The notes under the pieces are model-generated. The model was not told the origin of the DNA. It searched no databases and saw only the letters and a program-made list of their open reading frames with translations. Shown here one piece after another: positions 44,711 to 51,673 of a stretch of 64,000 nt of DNA. The stretch is from assembly GCA_965662355.1 (NCBI GenBank), contig CBFIHP010000002.1, positions 62,001 to 126,000 of the forward strand. The letters are read 5' to 3'. Within the stretch, counting starts at the first letter, position 1. The number at the start of each line of letters is the position of its first letter. The stretch is from GCA-2683825 sp965662355. GTDB taxonomy: Bacteria; Planctomycetota; UBA1135; GCA-002686595. The position numbers and the translations under genes are program-made.

Positions 44711-45001
44711 ATGGACCTTCTTCTGAGACTCGCAGGGAAAGCGATCCGCCGTATCCTTGCAGGTGCGACTGCCCTGGCGCTCCTGGCCTCGTCGGGCTTT
44801 GCCTGAGACAGCTGCAAGGGAGCGGTCGCTTCCAGTGGTTCGGATCTCGGGCTCGGGTTCAACACGAGCATCCTTTTCATGCTCGGCATGCTCTTCGTGA
44901 TCGTCGCTGGTTTTCTGTTCCTCGTGCGCAACTCGTATCGCATCGCCCGCTCGAGCGCGGAGCCGTATCGACCCGAGGGCAAGCTGCGCTGGGGCGACTG
45001 A
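44711..45001 (+). CDS. Candidate small membrane selenoprotein (in-frame TGA, UxxC)
   Basis: Read with TGA 44804-44806 as selenocysteine, this is one 96-residue protein. Residues 1-31 are a basic-then-hydrophobic signal sequence ending ALLASSGFA. Residue 32 is the TGA codon, followed by Asp-Ser-Cys, so the motif is U-x-x-C where CxxC would be expected. A 20-residue helix follows (TSILFMLGMLFVIVAGFLFL), then a basic cytoplasmic tail ending RPEGKLRWGD. Both halves look like real protein, and the second half has no good start of its own before the UxxC region. I recall small CPxC-plus-GxNxxILF membrane proteins near cox genes in related bacteria, which would be the Cys homologues. If TGA were a stop, only a signal peptide would be made. 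It follows DUF420 by 23 bp. Confidence 0.65.
44810..44840 (+). promoter_or_regulatory. SECIS-like hairpin directly after the in-frame TGA
   Basis: Upper stem GGGAGC (44818-44823) pairs with GCUUCC (44828-44833; one G-U) around the apical loop GGUC (44824-44827). A 2x1 internal loop (AA/A) separates it from a 6-bp lower stem, 44810-44815 with 44835-44840, three of whose pairs are G-U. The loop begins 17 nt after the TGA. The E. coli fdhF element has the same GGUC loop 18 nt after its TGA. The bulged U of fdhF is absent. Confidence 0.55.
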
Positions 45002-45062
45002 GTGATGTGAGAAGTTGGGTCCGGGTGCGTAACCGCGCGCGAAACAGGCAGTCCCAAGGGGG

Positions 45063-46067
45063 ATGTCGCCTCCCGTTACCCGCCGTCAATTGCTGGGCTC
45101 GGGTGCATTCACCGGTGCCTCTCTGGGCGCCTTGGCTTTCGGTCTGCCACGCCTGGCAGCCCTCCTGCCGCGTCGCGACGCCGTGCCCGCCCTGTGGGTG
45201 GGGGACGTCGGCGCTGGCGAGCTCGTCTTGCTGCGAGCCGACCTATCGGTGGCCGTTCGGCACACCGTTCCGGGCCTCCGACGCCTGTTCGGGACAACCC
45301 GGAGGGGCGTTCTGGCGGCCCGTTCCGCCGGCGCTGGACACGAGCTCCTCGAGCTTCCGGGGCCGGGGGCCGGCGAGGATGGCGGACGAGTCTTCCCTTG
45401 CGACGAAGCGATCCAGGATGCCGTTCCCCTCGCCGGGGGCTCCCTTCTGGCCTTGACGGACGGGCACGACATCCGGCTCTTCGGCGCTCCACCACCGAGA
45501 GAGTCGGGACTTCATCTTCAGGGTATGCAGTGCTTGCATACCTTCGCGAGTGGACCCATCGCAAGCGGTCGATCGCGCTTGCTCCGATTTCGGCTCGGAA
45601 CGAAACCCGGGATCCTGGGCATGCACCGTCCGGGTGGTGTGATCCGCTCGAGCGCTGCCAACGAACGTGGGCTCTATCTTCTCGCCACCCGGGATGGCGA
45701 CTCCGAGCTGAGTTTCGTCGACAGGTACCTGCGTCGCATGTTCGCCGTGCGGCTTCCCGGAAAGGCGCAGGCGCTGAGCGTCGACGGTTTCGGAAATGCG
45801 TGGACGATTCTCGGCGACCCTCCGCGGCTCGCGCGAATCTCGGGCACGGGGCGTATCGAGGTGGGCTCCGCCCACGAACTCCCTCGCGGAGCTCACCGAC
45901 TGGCCTGGTTTGAAGAGACACTCTTCGTCGGGCTGTGGGGGGCCGTCGTGTCGTTCCCCGCGCTGAACCTGATCGCGCGTGAAGTGATCACTCCCTTTGC
46001 CCTGCAGCGCCCGGTCGGGTCGCGCGGGGGCTTTGCACGTGTGGGGGGACTCGTCGAAGTGGTCTAG
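45063..46067 (+). CDS. Tat-exported protein, possibly propeller-like
   Basis: 334 residues. The N-terminus has a twin-arginine signal (TRRQLLGSGAFTGASLGALA). The mature part is beta-rich with repeated strand pairs (PALWVGDVGAGELVLL, AQALSVDGFGNAWTIL, HRLAWFEETLFVGLWG) suggesting a small beta-propeller. No cofactor-binding motif is evident, although Tat export often means a folded or cofactor-containing protein. It comes 61 bp after the candidate selenoprotein and may be the last gene of the oxidase operon. It overlaps the convergent small gene by 4 bp. Confidence 0.7.
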   Translation: MSPPVTRRQLLGSGAFTGASLGALAFGLPRLAALLPRRDAVPALWVGDVGAGELVLLRADLSVAVRHTVPGLRRLFGTTRRGVLAARSAGAGHELLELPGPGAGEDGGRVFPCDEAIQDAVPLAGGSLLALTDGHDIRLFGAPPPRESGLHLQGMQCLHTFASGPIASGRSRLLRFRLGTKPGILGMHRPGGVIRSSAANERGLYLLATRDGDSELSFVDRYLRRMFAVRLPGKAQALSVDGFGNAWTILGDPPRLARISGTGRIEVGSAHELPRGAHRLAWFEETLFVGLWGAVVSFPALNLIAREVITPFALQRPVGSRGGFARVGGLVEVV

Positions 46068-46366
46068 ATATCGATGATCGGCGGAGTCGGGCGCGTTTGC
46101 TGCGCGCTTATCTCCGAGCGCAAGATGCGATCGAGACCGGTCGAGAACGCCCACGTGGAGTTCGAGATGTCTGGCCGGTTGTTGTCCATCGCAAGCTGGG
46201 CGAACTTGCGCAGGTGCTTTTGCACCTTGGGGATCTCGCGAAGGACGGGATCTTCCTTCTTATCACGCAGCGCCTGTTTGGCTTTTAGCTCGGTAATGCG
46301 CCGTTCGAGATCGGCGATTCGCTCTTCGTCGGAGCGTCGGTGGTACTTTCTCTTCGTAGAGTGCAT
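46064..46366 (-). CDS. Small coiled-coil protein, function unknown
   Basis: 100 residues from the ATG at 46364-46366; the longer frame upstream reads through AT-rich intergenic sequence and a hairpin. The N-terminus is basic (MHSTKRKYHRRSDEE), then a coiled coil (ERIADLERRITELKAKQALR). The rest is helical and ends RPTPPIIDI. I know similar small basic coiled-coil proteins from planctomycete genomes but no function. Confidence 0.65.
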   Translation of the reverse strand: MHSTKRKYHRRSDEERIADLERRITELKAKQALRDKKEDPVLREIPKVQKHLRKFAQLAMDNNRPDISNSTWAFSTGLDRILRSEISAQQTRPTPPIIDI

Positions 46367-46473
46367 CTTTGGTTCGAAATTCGTTTTCCTACTTCTCGTC
46401 GTCCCGACATCCCACTTCTTGCGGATGAGGCACCCAGAAGCATTCCCCCGCTTGCCACTAAATCTAAGCATGA

Positions 46474-46514
46474 GTCGGGTTTCTCTCAAGCGCGAGATTT
46501 CGAAAAAACCCGAC
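46474..46514. promoter_or_regulatory. Inverted repeat with 9-bp arms
   Basis: GTCGGGTTT (46474-46482) pairs perfectly with AAACCCGAC (46506-46514) across a 23-nt loop that itself has a small CTC/GAG stem. It could be an operator, a structured leader of the minus-strand gene, or a terminator remnant. Confidence 0.35.
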
Positions 46515-46634
46515 GATCAGGCCCGTTTTCTAATTCCTTTTTGCATTGGAAAGGTGAAGTGCCCGTGTGGGAACGGGGTCGATCTGCTAAGTTCCACCGC
46601 TCCTTGTCAGGCCCTTCGCAACTCCAAAGTACTC

Positions 46635-46649
46635 GGGGATGAAGTCCCC
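46635..46649 (+). promoter_or_regulatory. Hairpin in the hpt leader
   Basis: GGGGA-TGAAG-TCCCC forms a 5-bp stem with a 5-nt loop, ending 20 nt before the hpt start codon. It could affect translation start; too short to name. Confidence 0.25.
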
Positions 46650-46669
46650 CAGGCCCCAGCCCCAGTTCT

Positions 46670-47227
46670 GTGCACGACGACATCGATCGTATTCTCTTCG
46701 ACGAAGACGGGATCGTCACCGGTATCGACAGCATCGCCGGCGATCTGACGGAGCTCTATAGAAACCTCGATCTGACCGTCGTCGCGGTTCTCAAGGGCTC
46801 GTGCATCTTCGTGGCGGATCTTATTCGGCGTCTTCGGATACCGTTGCAACTGGGCTTCGCCTGTGCTGAGAGCTACCGCGAGGGCACGACTGCGGGCGCG
46901 TTGAACCTGCGTCTCTTGCCCCACGGAGAAGAGGTCGCCGGACGACATGTGCTTCTGGTCGATGACATCCTGGACACGGGCCGGACCATGGCCGCCGTCC
47001 GATCCGAGCTCATGGATCGCGGGGCGATCGACGTGAAGACCTGCGTCTTCCTCGACAAGCCTTCCCGCCGTCAGGTCGATATTCGCCCCGACTTCTGCTG
47101 TTTCGAGGTCGAGGATGTCTTCGTCGTCGGCTACGGCCTCGATTTCGCGGGCAAGTACCGAAACCTCCCGTACGTGGGCGCATTGCGCTCCGAGGTCTTC
47201 AAGGCCTCGATTTCCGGAGGCGTCTAG
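46670..47227 (+). CDS. hpt: Hypoxanthine phosphoribosyltransferase
   Basis: 185 residues from a GTG. It joins hypoxanthine (and often guanine) to PRPP in purine salvage. The PRPP-binding loop HVLLVDDILDTGRTM is intact, LKGSCIFVADLIRRL matches the pyrophosphate loop, and the C-terminal FVVGYGLDFAGKYRNLPYVG is the purine-recognition segment. Cytoplasmic. Confidence 0.93.
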   Translation: MHDDIDRILFDEDGIVTGIDSIAGDLTELYRNLDLTVVAVLKGSCIFVADLIRRLRIPLQLGFACAESYREGTTAGALNLRLLPHGEEVAGRHVLLVDDILDTGRTMAAVRSELMDRGAIDVKTCVFLDKPSRRQVDIRPDFCCFEVEDVFVVGYGLDFAGKYRNLPYVGALRSEVFKASISGGV

Positions 47228-47325
47228 CCTCACCCCGCCTTCACCCACGCGGGTGGGGCGCGTAGCCTCCAACGAGGGCCTGTAGCCCTCCCACCCCTCT
47301 GACCCGTTCCCTTCTCAATTTGGTG

Positions 47326-48345
47326 ATGGAGACCATCGTGGTTCCTTCCGAGCGCGCCGGGCTCGAGCTGGATGAATTCCTGTGTCTGCAGTTTCCGAAC
47401 TGCAGCAAGGGATTCTTGCGTCGTCAGGTGCGTGAGGGGGCCGTCCTACTGGACGGAACCCAGGCACACCCCTCGGTGCGCCTGCGGACGGATCAGGTCC
47501 TCATCGTCAGCATGGAGGAGGAAGAGCAGCCTGAGGCGCCCCACGCGCCGGCGGAGGACATTCCGCTGCTCTTCGAGGACGATGATGTCATGGTGCTCCT
47601 CAAGCCCGCCGGGCTCGCGGTCGAACCCGAGCGTTGGGCCCGCGACAATGCCTCCCTCGCCGGAGCGCTCCTGGCCATGGCCCGCAGCCGGGCCAAGGCC
47701 GATGACCCACATCGACCTGATGGTGCGGATCGAATCGAGGAGCGTTTTCGTGCGGTCCACCGCATCGACAAGGACACCTCGGGTTGCCTCCTGGTCGCAA
47801 AGCATCTGGATTCCGAACGAGTGCTGCGAAGAGCCTTCGAGAAGAACGAGGTCCGCAAGCGCTACCTGGCCCTGGTCGAGGGCGAGATGCGCCTTGGGGA
47901 GGGCGAAGAGGAGACGGTCGACCTACCCCTTGGCCCCGATGGGCGTCGAAGTGGACGGATGGTGGTCGACGTCAAGGGAGGCAAGGCCTCCCGGACCCAC
48001 GTTTCGGTGGCCGAGGCCTTCCAGGGCTACACTCTCGTGGCCTGCCGTCCCGTCACGGGACGTACCCACCAAATCCGGGTGCACCTGGCGGCCCACGGCT
48101 ATCCACTGGCCGTCGATCCCCTTTACGGTCGCCGGGACGCGTTCCTGCTCTCCGAGATCAAGTCCAAGTACAAAGCCAAGCGGGGCAAGCCCGAACGGCC
48201 CCTCATCGACCGGCTGACGCTCCATGCGAAGAGCCTGGTCTTTTCCCAACCCCGCACCGGCGAAAAAGTAGAGATCGAGGCGCCCTTGCCTAAGGACTTC
48301 TCGAACACCCTGCGTCAACTCAGAAAGGTCCGTACTCCCCGATGA
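47326..48345 (+). CDS. RluA-family pseudouridine synthase
   Basis: 339 residues from the ATG (GTG and TTG one and two codons upstream). An S4 RNA-binding domain (ELDEFLCLQFPNCSKGFLRRQV..) precedes the catalytic domain with HRIDKDTSGCLLVAK, whose Asp attacks uridine, and GRTHQIRVHLAAHGYPLAVD. It makes pseudouridine in rRNA or tRNA; the target base cannot be told. Two insertions relative to RluD are seen: an acidic one (MARSRAKADDPHRPDGADR) before the catalytic motif and a Lys-rich one later. The stop overlaps truD (ATGA). Confidence 0.9.
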   Translation: METIVVPSERAGLELDEFLCLQFPNCSKGFLRRQVREGAVLLDGTQAHPSVRLRTDQVLIVSMEEEEQPEAPHAPAEDIPLLFEDDDVMVLLKPAGLAVEPERWARDNASLAGALLAMARSRAKADDPHRPDGADRIEERFRAVHRIDKDTSGCLLVAKHLDSERVLRRAFEKNEVRKRYLALVEGEMRLGEGEEETVDLPLGPDGRRSGRMVVDVKGGKASRTHVSVAEAFQGYTLVACRPVTGRTHQIRVHLAAHGYPLAVDPLYGRRDAFLLSEIKSKYKAKRGKPERPLIDRLTLHAKSLVFSQPRTGEKVEIEAPLPKDFSNTLRQLRKVRTPR

Positions 48346-50759
48346 AGCTCAAACAGAGAGCGGGGGACTTTCGTGTTCGAGAGCTCCTCATCGATGGCTA
48401 CCTCCAGGAACGCGGCGACTATCGCATCTACCGCGTCACCAAACGCAAGCTGACCAGCCCCGAGGCCGCCAAGGTCCTGGCCCAGGAGGTGGGCGTCGCT
48501 CAGGCAGAGATCGGGCTCGCCGGCTGGAAGGACAGGCAAGGGATCACGATTCAGCACATGAGCGTTCCCCGCGGTCGGGCGATTCGGATTCAGGATCAAG
48601 AGCTGAACATCGAGACCGTCGGCTTCGCCTCCGAACCGCTCGAGGGCAAGTTCTCCCGTGGCAACGCCTTCGAGCTGAACGTGCGGGGGCTCACGCGCTC
48701 CGATCTCGATCGTTTGCGCGAGAGCGTCCCCGTCGTGCGCGAACACGGCACGGTCAACTACTTCGACGATCAGCGTTTCGGCAACTTGACCCACGGTCAG
48801 GGCTGGATCGTCAAGGACCTGATGAAGGGCGACATCGAGAACGCCCTCTTCACGATGCTCGCGGCACAGAATCCCCGCGACGACGAGCGCCATCATCGCT
48901 TCAAGCAAGGCCTTTCGACCCATTGGGGGGATTGGCGCGCCTGCCGCGATGTCGCGGGCAGGTTCGGGGCGCATCACTCGGTCTTTGAGACGCTCTCGAA
49001 GAACGAAGGCGACTTCGCCGGCGCGTTCGATCACATTGCCACTCGCCTCAAGCTGATTCATCTCTACGCGTGGCAATCGCACATCTGGAACCGCGCGGTA
49101 TGCGATCTCGTGCGGGCGAGCGTGAGCGCCGGAGAGCGCATTCCCCTGGAGTGCGAGGAAGGCACGCTCGTGGCGTATGCGGAGCGGCCGCCGGAAGGTC
49201 TGACGAGCCGTGCGAGCTTCCCGCTTCCCGGGGCCGGGTTGGACGAGGTGCCCGAAGGGCATGACCGGGACTTCCTCGAGGAAGCTCTGGCTCAAGAGGG
49301 GTTGGTTGCGGATCAGATGAGGATCGAGGGCCTGAAGGGCTTCCATCTGAAGGGCGAGCTCAGACCGCTTCTGATCTATCCCCAACACCTGCGGGTGCGA
49401 CCGGCGGCTCCCGATGAGGAGCACGGCCTCTTCAGCGTCCGTGTTCGTTTCGAGCTGCCACGCGGAGCGTACGCCACCCTGGTGATCAAGCGCCTCTTCG
49501 GCCGCTCCATCGACGATCGTTCCCGTGAAGCCGTGGGCGAGGACTCGCGTCACGAACGTCCGCGGGAGCAGCGCTACGGGCGCCAGTACAAGGATCAGAG
49601 CGAGCGCAACGAGCGCCGCGGCCAGCGCTCGGGTGAATTCCGACCCTATCGCCCGCGAGACGAGGGGCGCTATGTCGACGATCGCGACCGGGAGTATCCT
49701 CGCCAGGGCCAGGATCGTCGCTATGGAGACGAGCGGCGCGGGAGCGAGCGCCATGGCAACGATCGCGCCCGCGCGGACAGGCGTGGTGGATACGGAGGCG
49801 ATCGGCCCTACGGGGATCGAGCCCACAGAGATCCTCGTGGGCGTTCCCATGACGACCGGCACCGCTCCCATGACGATCGGCACAGGGGAGGCCAGGGCGG
49901 AGGGAGTCGCTACGGCGGCAATCGGGGTGGGAACGATCGCTATCGTGGCGGCAATGACCGCCAGCGCGGCGATGGACGCGATGATCGCGGTCGTCATGAC
50001 GATCGCGGTCGGCGAGCTTTCGGGGATCGTGCCCAATACGGGGGTCGTGATCGCGACGCGCATCGAGGCGATCGCCGCGCTGGTGGCCAGAGCTACGGGG
50101 GCAGCAAGTCCTATGGCCAAAAGCGCTCGGATCGGGATCGGCCCGACGACGGACGTCGCCCCCCCCAAGGCGGTGGTGGCTATCGCGGTGGCGGGTATCA
50201 GGGTGGCCGCAACACGGACCGTGAGTACGGCAATCGTCCCTCCAGCGATCGTAGATCCGGAGCAGATCGCCAGTACGGCGACCGTCCGCGCGGTGACCAT
50301 GGAGGACACTCTGGCGATCGACACCGGGGCGGAGGCTACCGTGGAGGCCACCAGGGTGGGCACCAGGGTGGTCGGAATTCCGGATACCGCGGAGGCGGGG
50401 GCTACGGGCGCCAAGGAGGCGCTCGCGAGGATGAGCGCCGCAGCGGTTCCCATGATCGCGATGGGGGACGTCCCCGAGGTCGCGATGGCGGACGCGAAGG
50501 TTCCCATGGCGGCGGTGGCTCCAGCTACGGACGTGAAGGTGCCCGTGGAGGGGCTCGCGGAGGTGGTGGCTACGGTCGTAGCCGTGACGACGATCGCCGT
50601 GGAGAGCGGGGTGGCCAGCGAGGCCATCACGACGGAGGCTGGAGGTCCGCTGGCCGCAACGATCGCGATCGCCGTGGAAGGGACGAGCGTGGTCACGGTC
50701 GCCGCGCTGAGCGGGATCGGAGCGACGACAAGGCCAAGGGTTCGAAAGACGAAAGCTGA
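48342..50759 (+). CDS. truD: tRNA pseudouridine synthase D with long RG-rich tail
   Basis: 805 residues, about twice the usual TruD length. Residues 1-395 are a full TruD: the catalytic Asp64 lies in GLAGWKDRQGI, and the segments VNYFDDQRFG and LYAWQSHIWNRAV are typical. TruD makes pseudouridine at tRNA position 13. Residues about 396-805 are low complexity, rich in Arg, Gly, Asp and Tyr with RGG, YGGDR and HDDRHR repeats, likely disordered and RNA-binding. The frame stays open throughout, and the tail keeps the same strand codon bias. The stop overlaps mtnP by one base, so the tail is not an assembly error joining two genes. Confidence 0.88.
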   Translation: MKLKQRAGDFRVRELLIDGYLQERGDYRIYRVTKRKLTSPEAAKVLAQEVGVAQAEIGLAGWKDRQGITIQHMSVPRGRAIRIQDQELNIETVGFASEPLEGKFSRGNAFELNVRGLTRSDLDRLRESVPVVREHGTVNYFDDQRFGNLTHGQGWIVKDLMKGDIENALFTMLAAQNPRDDERHHRFKQGLSTHWGDWRACRDVAGRFGAHHSVFETLSKNEGDFAGAFDHIATRLKLIHLYAWQSHIWNRAVCDLVRASVSAGERIPLECEEGTLVAYAERPPEGLTSRASFPLPGAGLDEVPEGHDRDFLEEALAQEGLVADQMRIEGLKGFHLKGELRPLLIYPQHLRVRPAAPDEEHGLFSVRVRFELPRGAYATLVIKRLFGRSIDDRSREAVGEDSRHERPREQRYGRQYKDQSERNERRGQRSGEFRPYRPRDEGRYVDDRDREYPRQGQDRRYGDERRGSERHGNDRARADRRGGYGGDRPYGDRAHRDPRGRSHDDRHRSHDDRHRGGQGGGSRYGGNRGGNDRYRGGNDRQRGDGRDDRGRHDDRGRRAFGDRAQYGGRDRDAHRGDRRAGGQSYGGSKSYGQKRSDRDRPDDGRRPPQGGGGYRGGGYQGGRNTDREYGNRPSSDRRSGADRQYGDRPRGDHGGHSGDRHRGGGYRGGHQGGHQGGRNSGYRGGGGYGRQGGAREDERRSGSHDRDGGRPRGRDGGREGSHGGGGSSYGREGARGGARGGGGYGRSRDDDRRGERGGQRGHHDGGWRSAGRNDRDRRGRDERGHGRRAERDRSDDKAKGSKDES

Positions 50760-51628
50760 TGAAGGAAGAGACAGTCGTCGGAGTGATCGGAGGCTCGGGG
50801 CTCTACGAAATCCAGGGCTTCGAGAACGTCGAGCAGGTTCTGCTCTCGACACCCTTCGGTGAACCCTCCGATGCGTTCATGAAAGGCACCTTCGGAGATC
50901 TGAAGGTCGTCTTTCTTCCACGCCATGGCCGGGGCCACCGCGTCTCACCCACCGAGATCAACTTCAGGGCCAACATCTGGGGCTTGAAGGCCTTGGGAGT
51001 CACGCGCATCGTTTCCGTATCCGCGGTTGGCTCGATGCGCGAGGATATCGAGCCCGGTGATTTCGTCGTCGTCGATCAATTCTTCGACCGCACCCGGCAT
51101 CGGCCAGACACCTTCTTCGGCGACGGCGTGGTTGCCCACGTCATGTTCGCGGATCCGGTATGCGCCGGCGTGCGTGGCGAGCTCGTCGCCGCCGGCAAGG
51201 AGGTCGGCGTCACGATTCACGATGGCGGCACCTACATGAATATGGAGGGCCCGCAGTTTTCTACCCGCGCCGAGTCTCGGATCTACCGGCAGTGGGGCAC
51301 GGACGTCATCGGGATGACGAACCTCCAGGAAGCACGGCTCGCCCGCGAAGCCGAAATCTGTTACGCGACGGTGGCCATGGCGACCGATTACGACTGCTGG
51401 CACGAGGGGCACGACGATGTGACCGTCGAGGGCGTGCTGGAGGTCATGCGCGCCAATGTGGGCAATGCGAAGGAACTTATCCGCTCTGTGATCCCCAGAT
51501 TGGCCGGTGAGCGGGAGTGCGCTTGCAAGAATGCGCTCCAGTACGCGATCATGACGGACCCCTCCCGGATTCCTGCGCAGGCCAGGGATCGGCTCGAACT
51601 CCTCATCGGGCGTCACCTGAAAACCTGA
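50759..51628 (+). CDS. mtnP: S-methyl-5'-thioadenosine phosphorylase
   Basis: 289 residues. Cleaves methylthioadenosine with phosphate to adenine and 5-methylthioribose-1-phosphate (methionine salvage and polyamine by-product removal). The MTAP marks are MNMEGPQFSTRAES and MATDYDCW, the latter specific for MTAP rather than purine-nucleoside phosphorylases. The phosphate loop GVIGGSGLYEIQG opens the protein. No other mtn genes are adjacent. Confidence 0.93.
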   Translation: MKEETVVGVIGGSGLYEIQGFENVEQVLLSTPFGEPSDAFMKGTFGDLKVVFLPRHGRGHRVSPTEINFRANIWGLKALGVTRIVSVSAVGSMREDIEPGDFVVVDQFFDRTRHRPDTFFGDGVVAHVMFADPVCAGVRGELVAAGKEVGVTIHDGGTYMNMEGPQFSTRAESRIYRQWGTDVIGMTNLQEARLAREAEICYATVAMATDYDCWHEGHDDVTVEGVLEVMRANVGNAKELIRSVIPRLAGERECACKNALQYAIMTDPSRIPAQARDRLELLIGRHLKT

Positions 51629-51673
51629 CCCACGGTTTTCAGCGACGTTCGCAGCTCCATCCAACCATCTCCC

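Larger units (their letters stand above)
46367..46669. other. AT-richer intergenic region (303 bp)
   Basis: Between the small coiled-coil gene (minus) and hpt (plus). It is visibly richer in A and T than its surroundings. It holds a 9-bp inverted repeat (46474-46514) and a short hairpin in front of hpt (46635-46649). No coding frame supported. Confidence 0.55.

Noticed and set aside
44711..44806. Treating the 31-codon frame as a complete mini-protein ending at TGA
   Set aside because: It would be only a signal sequence. The frame beyond TGA is protein-like at once and supplies the second Cys and a membrane helix, so read-through as selenocysteine is the better model. A nonsense mutation remains possible.
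48315..50852. Long minus-strand open frame (845 codons) opposite truD
   Set aside because: Mirror of the RG-rich tail; the antisense product is Ala/Ser/Val/Thr low complexity with no domain. The plus strand has TruD motifs and overlaps properly with mtnP.
49525..50862. Plus-strand frame of 445 codons inside the truD tail
   Set aside because: Alternative frame of the same low-complexity DNA, Ala/Val/Thr-rich, running into mtnP in the wrong frame.
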